NCBI RefSeq assembly: GCF_900110215.1
Contig: NZ_FOCX01000021.1
Coordinates: 1 to 64,000 of the forward strand
Direction of reading: 5' to 3'
Length of the DNA stretch: 64,000 bases
Origin: Halorientalis persicus
GTDB lineage: Archaea; Halobacteriota; Halobacteria; Halobacteriales; Haloarculaceae
Under the pieces are notes generated by a model. That model saw only the letters and a program-made list of their open reading frames with translations, did no database searches and was not told where the DNA came from. Each line of letters begins with the position of its first letter. The stretch's first letter is position 1. A program made the position numbers and the translations under genes. Positions 57,184-64,000 of this stretch are shown in pieces.

Positions 57184-58305
57184 ATGACGGAGTTTTCCGA
57201 CCGGATCGAGCAGGTGTCGATCTCGGGCATCCGCGAGGTGTTCGAGGCCGCCGGCGAGGACGCGATCAACCTCGGCCTGGGCCAGCCGGACTTCCCCACG
57301 CCCGACCACGTCCGGCAGGCCGCCGTCGACGCCATCGAGGCAGGTGAGGCCGACTCCTACACCTCCAACAAGGGGACACGGGAACTCAGAGACGCCATCT
57401 CGGCGAAGTACGACCGTGACTACGACCTTCAGGTCGACCCCGAGAACGTCATCGCCACCGCAGGCGGGAGCGAAGCCCTCCACGTCGCGCTGGAGGCCCA
57501 CGTCGACCCGGGCGACGAAGTGATCTATCCGGATCCCGGCTTCGTCTCCTACGAGGCCCTGACCCACATCGCGGGCGGTGAGCCGAAACCGATCCCCCTG
57601 CGTGAGGACCTGACGATGGACCCCGCCACCGTCGAGGAGGCGATCACCGACGACACCGCCGTCTTCGTCGTCAACTCCCCGGCGAATCCGACTGGGGCGG
57701 TGCAGTCGCCCGACGATATGCGGGAGTTCGCTCGCATCGCCGACGAACACGACGTGCTCTGTCTCTCCGACGAGGTGTACGAACACATCGTCTTCGAGGG
57801 AGAACACCGCTCTCCCCTCGAATTCGCCGAGACGGACAACGTCGCCGTCGTCGGTGCGTGCTCGAAGACCTACTCGATGACGGGCTGGCGGCTCGGCTGG
57901 ATCACGTCCAGCGAGCGCCGGGTCGAGCGGATGCTCCGGGCCCACCAGTACGGGCAGGCCTGTGCGACCGCCGCCTCCCAGCACGCCGCCGAGGCCGCAC
58001 TGTCGGGGCCTCAGGACCCCGTCGACGAGATGGTCGCGGCCTTCGAGGAACGGCGCGACGTGTTGCTGGACGGGCTGGCCGATATCGGTCTCGACTGTCC
58101 CACCCCGGAAGGCGCGTTCTACGCGATGCCGACGGTGCCGGACGGGTTCGTCGACGAGGTGATCGACCGCGGCGTCGTGGTCGTCCCCGGCGACGCCTTC
58201 GGCGAACACGGCGCGGGGTACGCGCGCATCTCCTACGCGGTGGACGTGGAGACGTTGAAAGACGCACTGGAGATCATGGACGACGCGGCCACGGCAGTTC
58301 GGTAA
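57184..58305 (+). CDS. Class I/II PLP-dependent aminotransferase
   Basis: This 373-residue enzyme starts MTEFSDRIEQVSISGIREVF. Fold-type I motifs: GLGQPDFPTPDHVRQAAVDA, YTSNKGTRELRDAIS, VVNSPANPTGAVQSPDDM, CLSDEVYEHIVFEG with the Asp that holds the PLP nitrogen, the Schiff-base lysine in VGACSKTYSMTGWRLGW, and the C-terminal Arg in AGYARISYAV. It resembles aspartate- or alanine-type transaminases; the amino donor is not decided. Complete. Confidence 0.94.
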   Translation: MTEFSDRIEQVSISGIREVFEAAGEDAINLGLGQPDFPTPDHVRQAAVDAIEAGEADSYTSNKGTRELRDAISAKYDRDYDLQVDPENVIATAGGSEALHVALEAHVDPGDEVIYPDPGFVSYEALTHIAGGEPKPIPLREDLTMDPATVEEAITDDTAVFVVNSPANPTGAVQSPDDMREFARIADEHDVLCLSDEVYEHIVFEGEHRSPLEFAETDNVAVVGACSKTYSMTGWRLGWITSSERRVERMLRAHQYGQACATAASQHAAEAALSGPQDPVDEMVAAFEERRDVLLDGLADIGLDCPTPEGAFYAMPTVPDGFVDEVIDRGVVVVPGDAFGEHGAGYARISYAVDVETLKDALEIMDDAATAVR

Positions 58306-58445
58306 TCTCGGCCGCCCGCACCCGCCGAAATTGCTTTCTGACCCCTCCAGTCGGTAATAATCAACTTTCTTAAAAATAAGGGGGCATAGCCGGCATCACC
58401 CCTACCGGGGAGCAGGTCTTCTCGTGTCATACGGGAAGGGGTCAC

Positions 58446-58832
58446 ATGCCGACGTTTCAAAAAGCAATCTCCAGAGCACTGGACGTTACCGAGGCGGAAC
58501 TCGAATCGCTGGTCGTCGCCGACGACGCGATGTCGCTGGGCTATCGTGTCACGGACACCGACGACCCAGACGCCGTGACCGAGCGGGTCGCGGCCGTCGC
58601 GAGCGCGTATCTGCTGGCGGTCCGCGACGGCGCGGGCCGACCGCAACTGACGGTCCACATCTACGCCGGTGAGGCCGCCGTGCCCACGGCGTCGTATGTG
58701 ATCGACGCCGACTGGGCGCGGGCAGCCATTCTCGGCGACGTGAGCCACAGGGAGTACCTCCAGCGCGTGCTGGACACGCTTGCCTCTCGCCAGCAGCGAG
58801 CGGCCGGGAAAATCGAGATCGCCGAAGCCTGA
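58446..58832 (+). CDS. Conserved haloarchaeal protein, unknown function
   Basis: This 128-residue protein starts MPTFQKAISRALDVTEAELE. Two helices flank beta strands (SLVVADDAMSLGYRVTDTDD, GRPQLTVHIYAGEAAVPTAS), ending with a helix RVLDTLASRQQRAAGKIEIA. No motif is recognised. A TATA-like run at 58369-58380 gives a leader of about 40 bases, in which CACCCCTA (58399-58406) could pair with AAGGGGTC just before the start, next to a Shine-Dalgarno-like GGGAAGGGG. The convergent YchF gene begins to its right. Confidence 0.7.
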   Translation: MPTFQKAISRALDVTEAELESLVVADDAMSLGYRVTDTDDPDAVTERVAAVASAYLLAVRDGAGRPQLTVHIYAGEAAVPTASYVIDADWARAAILGDVSHREYLQRVLDTLASRQQRAAGKIEIAEA

Positions 58833-60014
58833 TTACTTCGCGGAGCTGACAATCTTGATGACGTCGCCCTCTTCGAGTTCGTGGTCATCACCGATCTTGC
58901 GGCCGTCCTTTGCGTCGACCGCGTGGAGGTACCCGTCGCCGATGTCGGAGTGGACGGCGTAGGCGAGATCCGTCGGCGTCGAACCTTCCGGGAGCAGGAA
59001 CGCGTCGGGCAGGACGTTCCCGGTGCCGTCGGTCCACTTGCTCTCGTTTTGAACCGGATAGGCCGTCAGGTGATCGAGCAGGTCGTACACCGCGGTGTTC
59101 AGCGACTGCTGGACCCCGGTGCCGCCCCACTCCTGCATGACCTCGCGGATCCGTTCGAGCCCTTCGGCCTGCTCGTCGCTCACGTCGCCGACGATCTCGA
59201 AGTCCGGGTCGCCGGGGTCGTAGTCGACGATACCCGCCTCGGCCCCGTTGCGAAGCGCCAGCTCACCGTCGGCGGTCGCGGGCACGACGTACTCGGCGGC
59301 CTCCCGGAGGCGCTCGACGTTGCCCTCCGGCGCGATGTCGGCCTTGTTCGCGACGACGACGATGGGCTTGGTGCGCTGGCGGATCTCACTCGCCAGCGCC
59401 TCGCGGTGCTCGTCGGTCCACTGGATCGGGTCCTCGGGATAGTCGAGCTCCCGGAGGGTCCGGGCCACGTCGAGTTCCGTCGCGCCGACGCCCGTGAGCA
59501 TCTCCGCCAGCGCCTCGTCGATCTTGAAGTCCGGCGAGCGAGACTGCCGTTCGACCGACTCCCAGTTGCGGTCGACGATGCTCGCCAGCCAGAGGTCCAT
59601 CTCCTCCTCCACGAAGTCCACGTCCTCGACGGGATCGTGTTCGCCCACCTCGACGGGTTCGCCCTCCTCGTTGGTGCCGCCGGAGGCGTCCACGACGTTG
59701 AGGATGGCGTCGGCGTTCGAGAGTTCGTCGAGAAACTGGTTGCCCAGTCCTCTGCCCTCGTGGGCACCGGGGACGAGGCCGGCCACGTCGAGCAGTTCGA
59801 CGGGGACGTAGCGTTTGCCCGCCCGGCAGTGTTCGTCGCCACAGCGCTCGTCGCGGGTCAGGCAGGGACAGTCCGTCCGCACGTAGCTGACGCCGCGGTT
59901 GGCGTCGATCGTCGTGAAGGGGTAGTTGCCGACGTCGACGTCGGCCCTGGTCGCGGCCGTGTAGAACGTCGACTTGCCGGCGTTTGGTTTGCCGGCGAGA
60001 GCGACCGAAAGCAT
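58833..60014 (-). CDS. ychF: YchF/OBG-type GTPase with TGS domain and Cys cluster
   Basis: This 393-residue P-loop GTPase/ATPase starts MLSVALAGKPNAGKSTFYTA (G1). G3 is DVAGLVPGAHEGRGLGNQFL and G4 is VVVANKADIAPEG. A C-terminal TGS domain (DAFLLPEGSTPTDLAYAVHS to EEGDVIKIVSSAK) follows. Near residues 48-65 the loop TDCPCLTRDERCGDEHCRAG carries four Cys and a His, a possible zinc site. The family is linked to ribosome function and stress. Full length and intact. Confidence 0.93.
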   Translation of the reverse strand: MLSVALAGKPNAGKSTFYTAATRADVDVGNYPFTTIDANRGVSYVRTDCPCLTRDERCGDEHCRAGKRYVPVELLDVAGLVPGAHEGRGLGNQFLDELSNADAILNVVDASGGTNEEGEPVEVGEHDPVEDVDFVEEEMDLWLASIVDRNWESVERQSRSPDFKIDEALAEMLTGVGATELDVARTLRELDYPEDPIQWTDEHREALASEIRQRTKPIVVVANKADIAPEGNVERLREAAEYVVPATADGELALRNGAEAGIVDYDPGDPDFEIVGDVSDEQAEGLERIREVMQEWGGTGVQQSLNTAVYDLLDHLTAYPVQNESKWTDGTGNVLPDAFLLPEGSTPTDLAYAVHSDIGDGYLHAVDAKDGRKIGDDHELEEGDVIKIVSSAK

Positions 60015-60110
60015 ACCCCGAGATACCCGGGATGGGTGGAAGGGGCTTTCGGTTCCGGGGGTTGTGGCGGCGCTCGTTGGCTGTCACTGACTCGCCGCAA
60101 AAGGGTCGAC

Positions 60111-61232
60111 TTATTCCGCGAGGCCGGCCTCGTGGCCGTTCTCGCGGTAGTCGTCGTCGGAGTCGACGGAGTCGGACCCGTCTTCGGGTGCAGTCACACG
60201 CTCTCCCTCCGAGTCCTCCGCAGTCACACGCTCTGTCTCCGCGTCGTCGTCCTCCTCGGGCACAGTCACACGCTCGTCGTCGGCCCCGTCGGCCGACTCT
60301 TCGTCCGCGTCGCCCGTTTTTTCGGCGTCGTCGTCCGCGGCCTCCTCGGCCGGGCCGTCGGTCGCCGATTCGTCCTCCGGCGCTCCAGTTCCGGAGTCCG
60401 ACTGCAACATGGTCATCTCTCCGCGCGCACGGATAGATCCCTCGACGGTCGCGTCCTCGTGCAGTTGTACGTCGGTCGCGGAGATGTCGCCCCAGACGGT
60501 CACGTCCGGGCCGACGCTGACGGTGCCGTCCCGGGTCGTCACGTCGCCTTTGATCTCCGTGCCAGCGCCGACGTGCACGTCGGATTTGGCGCGGAGACTC
60601 CCGAAGACGACGGTGTCCTCGCCGACGGCCAGCCGCTCGGCGCGGATGTTGCCGTGCAGTCGGCAGTCGTCGCCGACGGTGGCCGGCGTCGAGACGCGCC
60701 AGGCGTCGTCGCTGACGCTTCCGTTCCGGGGGATCAGGACCGGGTCGCCCTCGACCCCGTCCTCGCTCAGCACTTCGGAGACGACCTCGTCGGCGGCCTC
60801 CTCCTCGCCGAGCCGGAGGAGATGCGAGAGGTACACGAAAAGGAAGACGATGGTCGGCATCGGATTGCGGATGACGATCCAGCCGTTGGCCTCGAAGCCC
60901 TCCTCGATGTCGACGTCGTCGCCGATGTCGAGGTCGCCCGAGACCATCAGTTGGCCGCCGACGTGGACGCGCTCGCCGATGTACGCGTTCTCGCCGACGA
61001 GGACGTTACCGGCCACGTCGCTCCACATATCGAGCCGACAGTCGCCTTCGGCCTCGATGTCGCCGCCAAAGTGGACGCGCTCGCCCGCGATGACGTTGTG
61101 CCCGCGGACGCCGAACTCGACGGTACTCTGGCCGCCGACGATCACGTCCCCGCCGGTGACGAGGTCGTGTTCCTCGACGGTGGTCCCGTCCGGGATCTGC
61201 AGTTCGTCCAGGAGATCCGAGCGCAGCGGCAC
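60111..61232 (-). CDS. Bactofilin-like polymer-forming protein
   Basis: This 373-residue protein starts at the GTG at 61232 (VPLRSDLLDELQIPDGTTVE), supported by GTTTAATATC centred about 26 bases upstream. A long parallel beta-helix of repeated short strands (GGDVIVGGQSTVEFGVRG, VHFGGDIEAEGDC, VLVGENAYIGERVHVGG) is typical of bactofilins and of the left-handed hexapeptide-like scaffold. A hydrophobic segment, WIVIRNPMPTIVFLFVYLSH, splits it near residue 125. The C-terminus is an acidic Asp/Glu/Ser/Thr tail with three ERVT repeats. It may form filaments at the membrane. Confidence 0.85.
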   Translation of the reverse strand: MPLRSDLLDELQIPDGTTVEEHDLVTGGDVIVGGQSTVEFGVRGHNVIAGERVHFGGDIEAEGDCRLDMWSDVAGNVLVGENAYIGERVHVGGQLMVSGDLDIGDDVDIEEGFEANGWIVIRNPMPTIVFLFVYLSHLLRLGEEEAADEVVSEVLSEDGVEGDPVLIPRNGSVSDDAWRVSTPATVGDDCRLHGNIRAERLAVGEDTVVFGSLRAKSDVHVGAGTEIKGDVTTRDGTVSVGPDVTVWGDISATDVQLHEDATVEGSIRARGEMTMLQSDSGTGAPEDESATDGPAEEAADDDAEKTGDADEESADGADDERVTVPEEDDDAETERVTAEDSEGERVTAPEDGSDSVDSDDDYRENGHEAGLAE

Positions 61233-61378
61233 ACCCGCACAACTGTCGGGACCGATATTAAACTCGGGGGCAACGTCTGACGAACGTCTGACGCTGGGCG
61301 GATCGCCGTGCCGGGTGGCCCGATCCGTCGGTTGTGACACCGCGCAGTTTTTTACCGGCGACGGCGTACCGCCGCGGC

Positions 61379-61576
61379 ATGACGGCGCTTTCCTTCGACG
61401 AACAGGGTGTCGACGTGGTGTACCAGGGCACCGAGTTCCGCCTGGAGAAGTCCCTCATCGAGAACGCCATCGGCAAGTCCTATCCCGACGTGACCGACCA
61501 CGAGGTTCTGAAGATCGTCGCCGAGGACCCGGCGCTGTCGGGCGAGCCGCGCCGCATCGCCGAGATCCTGGCCTGA
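61379..61576 (+). CDS. Small conserved protein (DUF5800-like)
   Basis: This 65-residue protein starts MTALSFDEQGVDVVYQGTEF. The whole chain resembles a conserved short haloarchaeal family (DUF5800, from memory), with strand-helix elements RLEKSLIENAIGKSYPDVTD and HEVLKIVAEDPALSG. A TTTTTTACC TATA-like box at 61348-61355 is 28 bases before the ATG. Function unknown, and probably cytosolic. Confidence 0.78.
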   Translation: MTALSFDEQGVDVVYQGTEFRLEKSLIENAIGKSYPDVTDHEVLKIVAEDPALSGEPRRIAEILA

Positions 61577-61620
61577 ATCGAGTCGGTACAACTAAATTCC
61601 GCGCCCCGAATGTCTCCACC

Positions 61621-61758
61621 ATGACCGACCTCGTCGAGAAGTTCGATCATCCGTCGTGGTTCACTATCGGTGGGACAGTCGCTGGCTACGCGCTCATCCT
61701 CGTGGCGATGTTCGTGGTGCTGTTCGTGGTGCCGTTCCTCATCTTCTCGGTACTGTAA
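61621..61758 (+). CDS. Very small single-TM protein
   Basis: This 45-residue protein starts MTDLVEKFDHPSWFTIGGTV. One membrane helix (about 20-43, AGYALILVAMFVVLFVVPFL) follows a short polar head. Composition and a clean ATG support translation. It follows the DUF5800-like gene by 44 bases. No family function. Confidence 0.55.
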   Translation: MTDLVEKFDHPSWFTIGGTVAGYALILVAMFVVLFVVPFLIFSVL

Positions 61759-61784
61759 CGGCCGCGCCGCGCTGATTCGCCTTT

Positions 61785-61896
61785 TGATCACCTGCCAGTG
61801 GGCTCCCGATTTCGCTACTGGTTGCATCTCGATCGAGAGGATGCAATCATGGATCGTGACTCGTCAGGTGCCAGTCGACGGCCAGCCGTGTGATCA
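61785..61896. ncRNA. Candidate structured RNA between convergent genes
   Basis: An outer stem, TGATCAC (61785-61791) with GTGATCA (61890-61896), closes three internal stems: CCAGT/ACTGG (61795-61799, 61817-61821), TTGCATC/GATGCAA (61822-61828, 61840-61846) and GACT/AGTC (61858-61861, 61873-61876). The region lies in a 205-base gap between a plus-strand gene and the minus-strand PAN gene, with no ORF I can support. The four stems fit a compact multi-branched RNA, but short stems can arise by chance. Confidence 0.4.
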
Positions 61897-61963
61897 GTAG
61901 CCTCGAAAACCAGGGCGTCCTCGAAGGGTCGACTGGGAACAGTCGAAACAAGGAGTACCGGTC

Positions 61964-63178
61964 CTATGCGAACGTCTTCGAGACGTCCTCGGTCTCGTCG
62001 CTCTCCTTCTGGATCTTCTCCCAGGCTTCCTCGAAGTCCGTCATGCGGACCTCGGTGCGGTCGTCGCGGATGGCGAACATCCCGGCTTCGGTACAGATGG
62101 CTTTCACGTCCGCGCCGGAGGCCTCGCTGGCCATCTCGGCGAGTGCCGTCCAGTCCACGTCCTCGGAGACGTTCATGTCGCGGGTGTGGATCTGGAAGAT
62201 CTGTTCGCGACCCTCGGCGTCGGGCTTGGGGACCTCGATGAGCCGGTCGAACCGGCCGGGGCGGAGGATGGCGCGGTCGAGCATATCGAAGCGGTTGGTG
62301 GCGGCGATGATCCGGATCTCACCACGGTCCTCGAAGCCGTCCATCTCCGAGAGCAGTTGCATCATCGTCCGCTGGACCTCGGCGTCGCCGGAGGTCTTGG
62401 AATCGGTCCGCTTGGCGGCGATGGCGTCGATCTCGTCGATGAAGACGACGGCAGGCTCCTCCTGACGGGCCAGCTCGAACAGGTCCCGGACGAGTTTCGC
62501 GCCCTCGCCGATGAACTTGTGGACGAGTTCGGAGCCGGCCATCTTGATGAATGTGGCGTCGGTCTGGTTGGCGACAGCCTTGGCCAGCATCGTCTTCCCC
62601 GTGCCCGGCGGGCCGTGGAGGAGGACACCACTCGGCGGGTCGATGCCCACGTCCTCGAACATTCCGGGGTTCTTCAGGGGCATCTCGACAGTCTCGCGGA
62701 CTTCCTCCATCTGTTCTTCGATGCCGCCGATGTCCTGGTAGGTCACGTCGGGGCTCTTGTCGACCTGCATGACGCGGGCGCGAACGTCCGTCTCGTCGTC
62801 CAGGGACTTGACGATGGAGAGGGAGTTGTTGACCGCGACCCGGCTGTCGGGTTCGAGGTCCTCGCGCATCTCGTCGGTGACCTCGGTCAGGGCCTCCTGG
62901 TTGTTGCCGTGCTGTTTGATGATGACGCCCTCGTCGGTGAGTTCCTGCACCGTCGCGACGAACAGCGGGGACTGCTTGAGCTTCTTGTTCTCGTGGGTGA
63001 GCCGCTCGAGTTTCTGCTGGTACTTGTTGTTCTCGGCGTTGGCGTCCAGCAACTTGTCCCGCATCTCCTCGTTCTGGGACTCGAGGACTTCGAGCCGCTC
63101 CTGGAGGGCGTTGATCTTCTCCTGCTGAGAAGCGTCCTCGTCGTAGGGCAACTCGACGTCGTCCACGGTGTCAGTCAT
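61964..63178 (-). CDS. pan: Proteasome-activating nucleotidase (PAN)
   Basis: This 404-residue AAA ATPase starts at the ATG at 63178 (MTDTVDDVELPYDEDASQQE). A coiled coil (18-75), then the OB domain (SPLFVATVQELTDEGVIIKQ), then the AAA core: Walker A GPPGTGKTMLAKAV, pore loop KMAGSELVHKFIGEG, Walker B VVFIDEIDAIA, and ATNRFDMLDRAILRPGRFDR with the arginine finger. The very end reads EDVSKTFA, so the gate-opening HbYX position carries Phe rather than Tyr. TCTTATTAC (about 63200-63208 on the minus strand) lies 26 bases upstream. Confidence 0.96.
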   Translation of the reverse strand: MTDTVDDVELPYDEDASQQEKINALQERLEVLESQNEEMRDKLLDANAENNKYQQKLERLTHENKKLKQSPLFVATVQELTDEGVIIKQHGNNQEALTEVTDEMREDLEPDSRVAVNNSLSIVKSLDDETDVRARVMQVDKSPDVTYQDIGGIEEQMEEVRETVEMPLKNPGMFEDVGIDPPSGVLLHGPPGTGKTMLAKAVANQTDATFIKMAGSELVHKFIGEGAKLVRDLFELARQEEPAVVFIDEIDAIAAKRTDSKTSGDAEVQRTMMQLLSEMDGFEDRGEIRIIAATNRFDMLDRAILRPGRFDRLIEVPKPDAEGREQIFQIHTRDMNVSEDVDWTALAEMASEASGADVKAICTEAGMFAIRDDRTEVRMTDFEEAWEKIQKESDETEDVSKTFA

Positions 63179-63334
63179 TGACACCGATTAGGGGATGTAG
63201 TAATAAGAGACTTCGGGTAGACACAAGCACCGAAGCAAGCCCGAAGCCCGGCGATTCCGGCCACGGGTGATTACTGATGAGAATAATTTAGAACAGGAAA
63301 TATTATTAGCCTGTATGTGCAACTGACGGGTAAC

Positions 63335-63607
63335 ATGAGTGCCTCAGAGTCCGCGGGAACGGATGCCGACGCCGGGGGCTGGGACGCAGTGCGAGAGCTC
63401 CCGCCCAGTGCCAAACTGGTCGCGAAGACCCTGGAGTATAACGATACGTTGACCCAGAGTCAACTGGCCGAGGAGACGCTGTTGCCGCCCCGGACCGTTC
63501 GCTACGGGTTGAATCGACTCGAGGAGGTCGACGTCGTCGAGTCGCGGTTTTCCTTCTCGGACGCGCGCAAGCGTATCTACACGCTGACCATCGACGAGTC
63601 CCGCTAG
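63335..63607 (+). CDS. MarR/TrmB-like winged-helix protein
   Basis: This 90-residue protein starts MSASESAGTDADAGGWDAVR. After an acidic head, PPSAKLVAKTLEYNDTLTQS, QLAEETLLPPRTVRYGLNRL, EEVDVVESRFSFSDARKRIY is a complete winged helix. It is a common haloarchaeal single-domain regulator. An AT-rich AATATTATT element at 63298-63306 is about 33 bases before the ATG. It is divergent from the PAN gene. Confidence 0.88.
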   Translation: MSASESAGTDADAGGWDAVRELPPSAKLVAKTLEYNDTLTQSQLAEETLLPPRTVRYGLNRLEEVDVVESRFSFSDARKRIYTLTIDESR

Positions 63608-63692
63608 TCGGACCGCGCGTCGAGCGCCACGGGCGTCCGTAACCGGGCGGTCGTCCGAACGTTCAAGTACCGGCACACGACCACTCCGTCGC

Positions 63693-64000
63693 GTGCCCGA
63701 TACAGCCACCGTCAAGCGCGCCCTCTCGCGTCTCGCAGCGCAGTCAGCCGAGCCGCCGACCGATGGTGGGTGGTTCGGCGGCGACGACTACCGGACCGTC
63801 GTGACGGCCGCCGAGGACGCCGTCGAATCCGTCGCGACCGCCGTCGACTTCCTCGACGCCGACGGGCTCGACCGTCTCGACGACGCCATCGAGACGGCCG
63901 AGGAGGCAGGTGACCACGCGGCCGTCCGTCGTGGTCGGCGGGCCCGGAACGTCCTGACCGACTTCCGGCGGGCGGTTCGGTCCGACCAGTTTCACTCCGG
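63693..64000 (+). CDS. N-terminal part of a conserved haloarchaeal protein (partial)
   Basis: A GTG start at 63693 opens a frame, VPDTATVKRALSRLAAQSAE, which runs to the right edge without a stop (102 codons). The sequence is Ala/Asp/Arg-rich and helical (YRTVVTAAEDAVESVATAVD, RRARNVLTDFRRAVRSDQFH). A GTTCAAGTACC element about 30 bases upstream may be the promoter. The product cannot be named; the remainder lies outside the window. Confidence 0.55.
   Translation, partial: MPDTATVKRALSRLAAQSAEPPTDGGWFGGDDYRTVVTAAEDAVESVATAVDFLDADGLDRLDDAIETAEEAGDHAAVRRGRRARNVLTDFRRAVRSDQFHS

Noticed and set aside
60190-60285. Short direct repeats (GCAGTCACACGCTC-like, three copies) as a CRISPR or repeat array
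   Set aside because: They encode the ERVT repeats in the acidic tail of the bactofilin-like protein; spacing is irregular and there are no spacers.
58881-61280. 799-codon plus-strand frame across YchF and the bactofilin-like gene
   Set aside because: It is antisense to two well-supported genes and shows no domain.
60409-61758. 449-residue plus-strand frame ending at 61758
   Set aside because: Only the last 45 codons, from the ATG at 61621, look like protein; the rest is antisense to the bactofilin-like gene.

Overview
The window is haloarchaeal chromosome (class Halobacteria). The signs are high GC over most of its length, strongly acidic proteins, lipobox and Tat-type leaders, 7TM histidine kinases, HalX and FilR1-type regulators, a proteasome-activating nucleotidase, and many starts lying 26-29 bases downstream of a TATA-like box, as expected for leaderless transcripts. 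I do not assign a genus. I found no tRNA, rRNA or CRISPR array.

Layout. Positions 1-3.4 kb have lower GC and hold the integrase end of an integrated element: a tyrosine recombinase, a ribbon-helix-helix partner and a run of tiny proteins, several of them zinc ribbons. From 3.5 to 12.4 kb are lipoproteins, a PP-loop/PAPS-reductase-like enzyme with a degenerate paralogue, a VOC protein, and the Bax1/XPB repair pair with an antisense lipoprotein gene between them. From 12.5 to 17.1 kb lies the Hsp70 system (grpE, dnaK, a small membrane protein, dnaJ). From 17.3 to 34 kb is a metabolic and signalling stretch: a truncated AMP-binding protein, an acyl-CoA synthetase, methylmalonyl-CoA mutase large subunit and epimerase, three 7TM histidine kinases (one with an in-frame stop) and two signalling proteins that lack phospho-acceptor residues. 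From 34 to 45 kb are a Nudix hydrolase, two hydrolases, oleate hydratase, a flavoprotein reductase, 2-oxoacid:ferredoxin oxidoreductase KorAB and regulators. From 45.8 to 53.5 kb are a geranylgeranyl-reductase-like flavoprotein coupled to a small Cys-containing ORF, an aldo/keto reductase, an RNA methyltransferase with its partner, an SDR and a PAC2 proteasome-assembly-chaperone homologue. Positions 53.6-56.4 kb hold a compact set of DsbA-like and Cys-motif membrane proteins with a winged-helix regulator, my best candidate for an undescribed system. From 56.4 kb to the end are a ferritin-like protein, an aminotransferase, a YchF-type GTPase, a bactofilin-like protein, PAN and a partial gene.

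How parts may work together. Acyl-CoA activation (19968-21986), mutase and epimerase fit propionate or odd-chain acyl use. KorAB would feed ferredoxin. PAC2 and PAN both belong to proteasome function but are not adjacent. The 53.6-56.4 kb set looks like an extracytoplasmic thiol pathway: a Tat-exported CPFC oxidoreductase, two multipass proteins with a CxxC motif in the membrane, a small CC protein and a divergent regulator. Two convergent intergenic regions (6.03 and 41.6 kb) share a hairpin-rich sequence family, and a third (61.8 kb) can be drawn as a closed multi-stem RNA.

Family names of the DUF type are from memory and unverified. All coordinates and motifs were read by eye.
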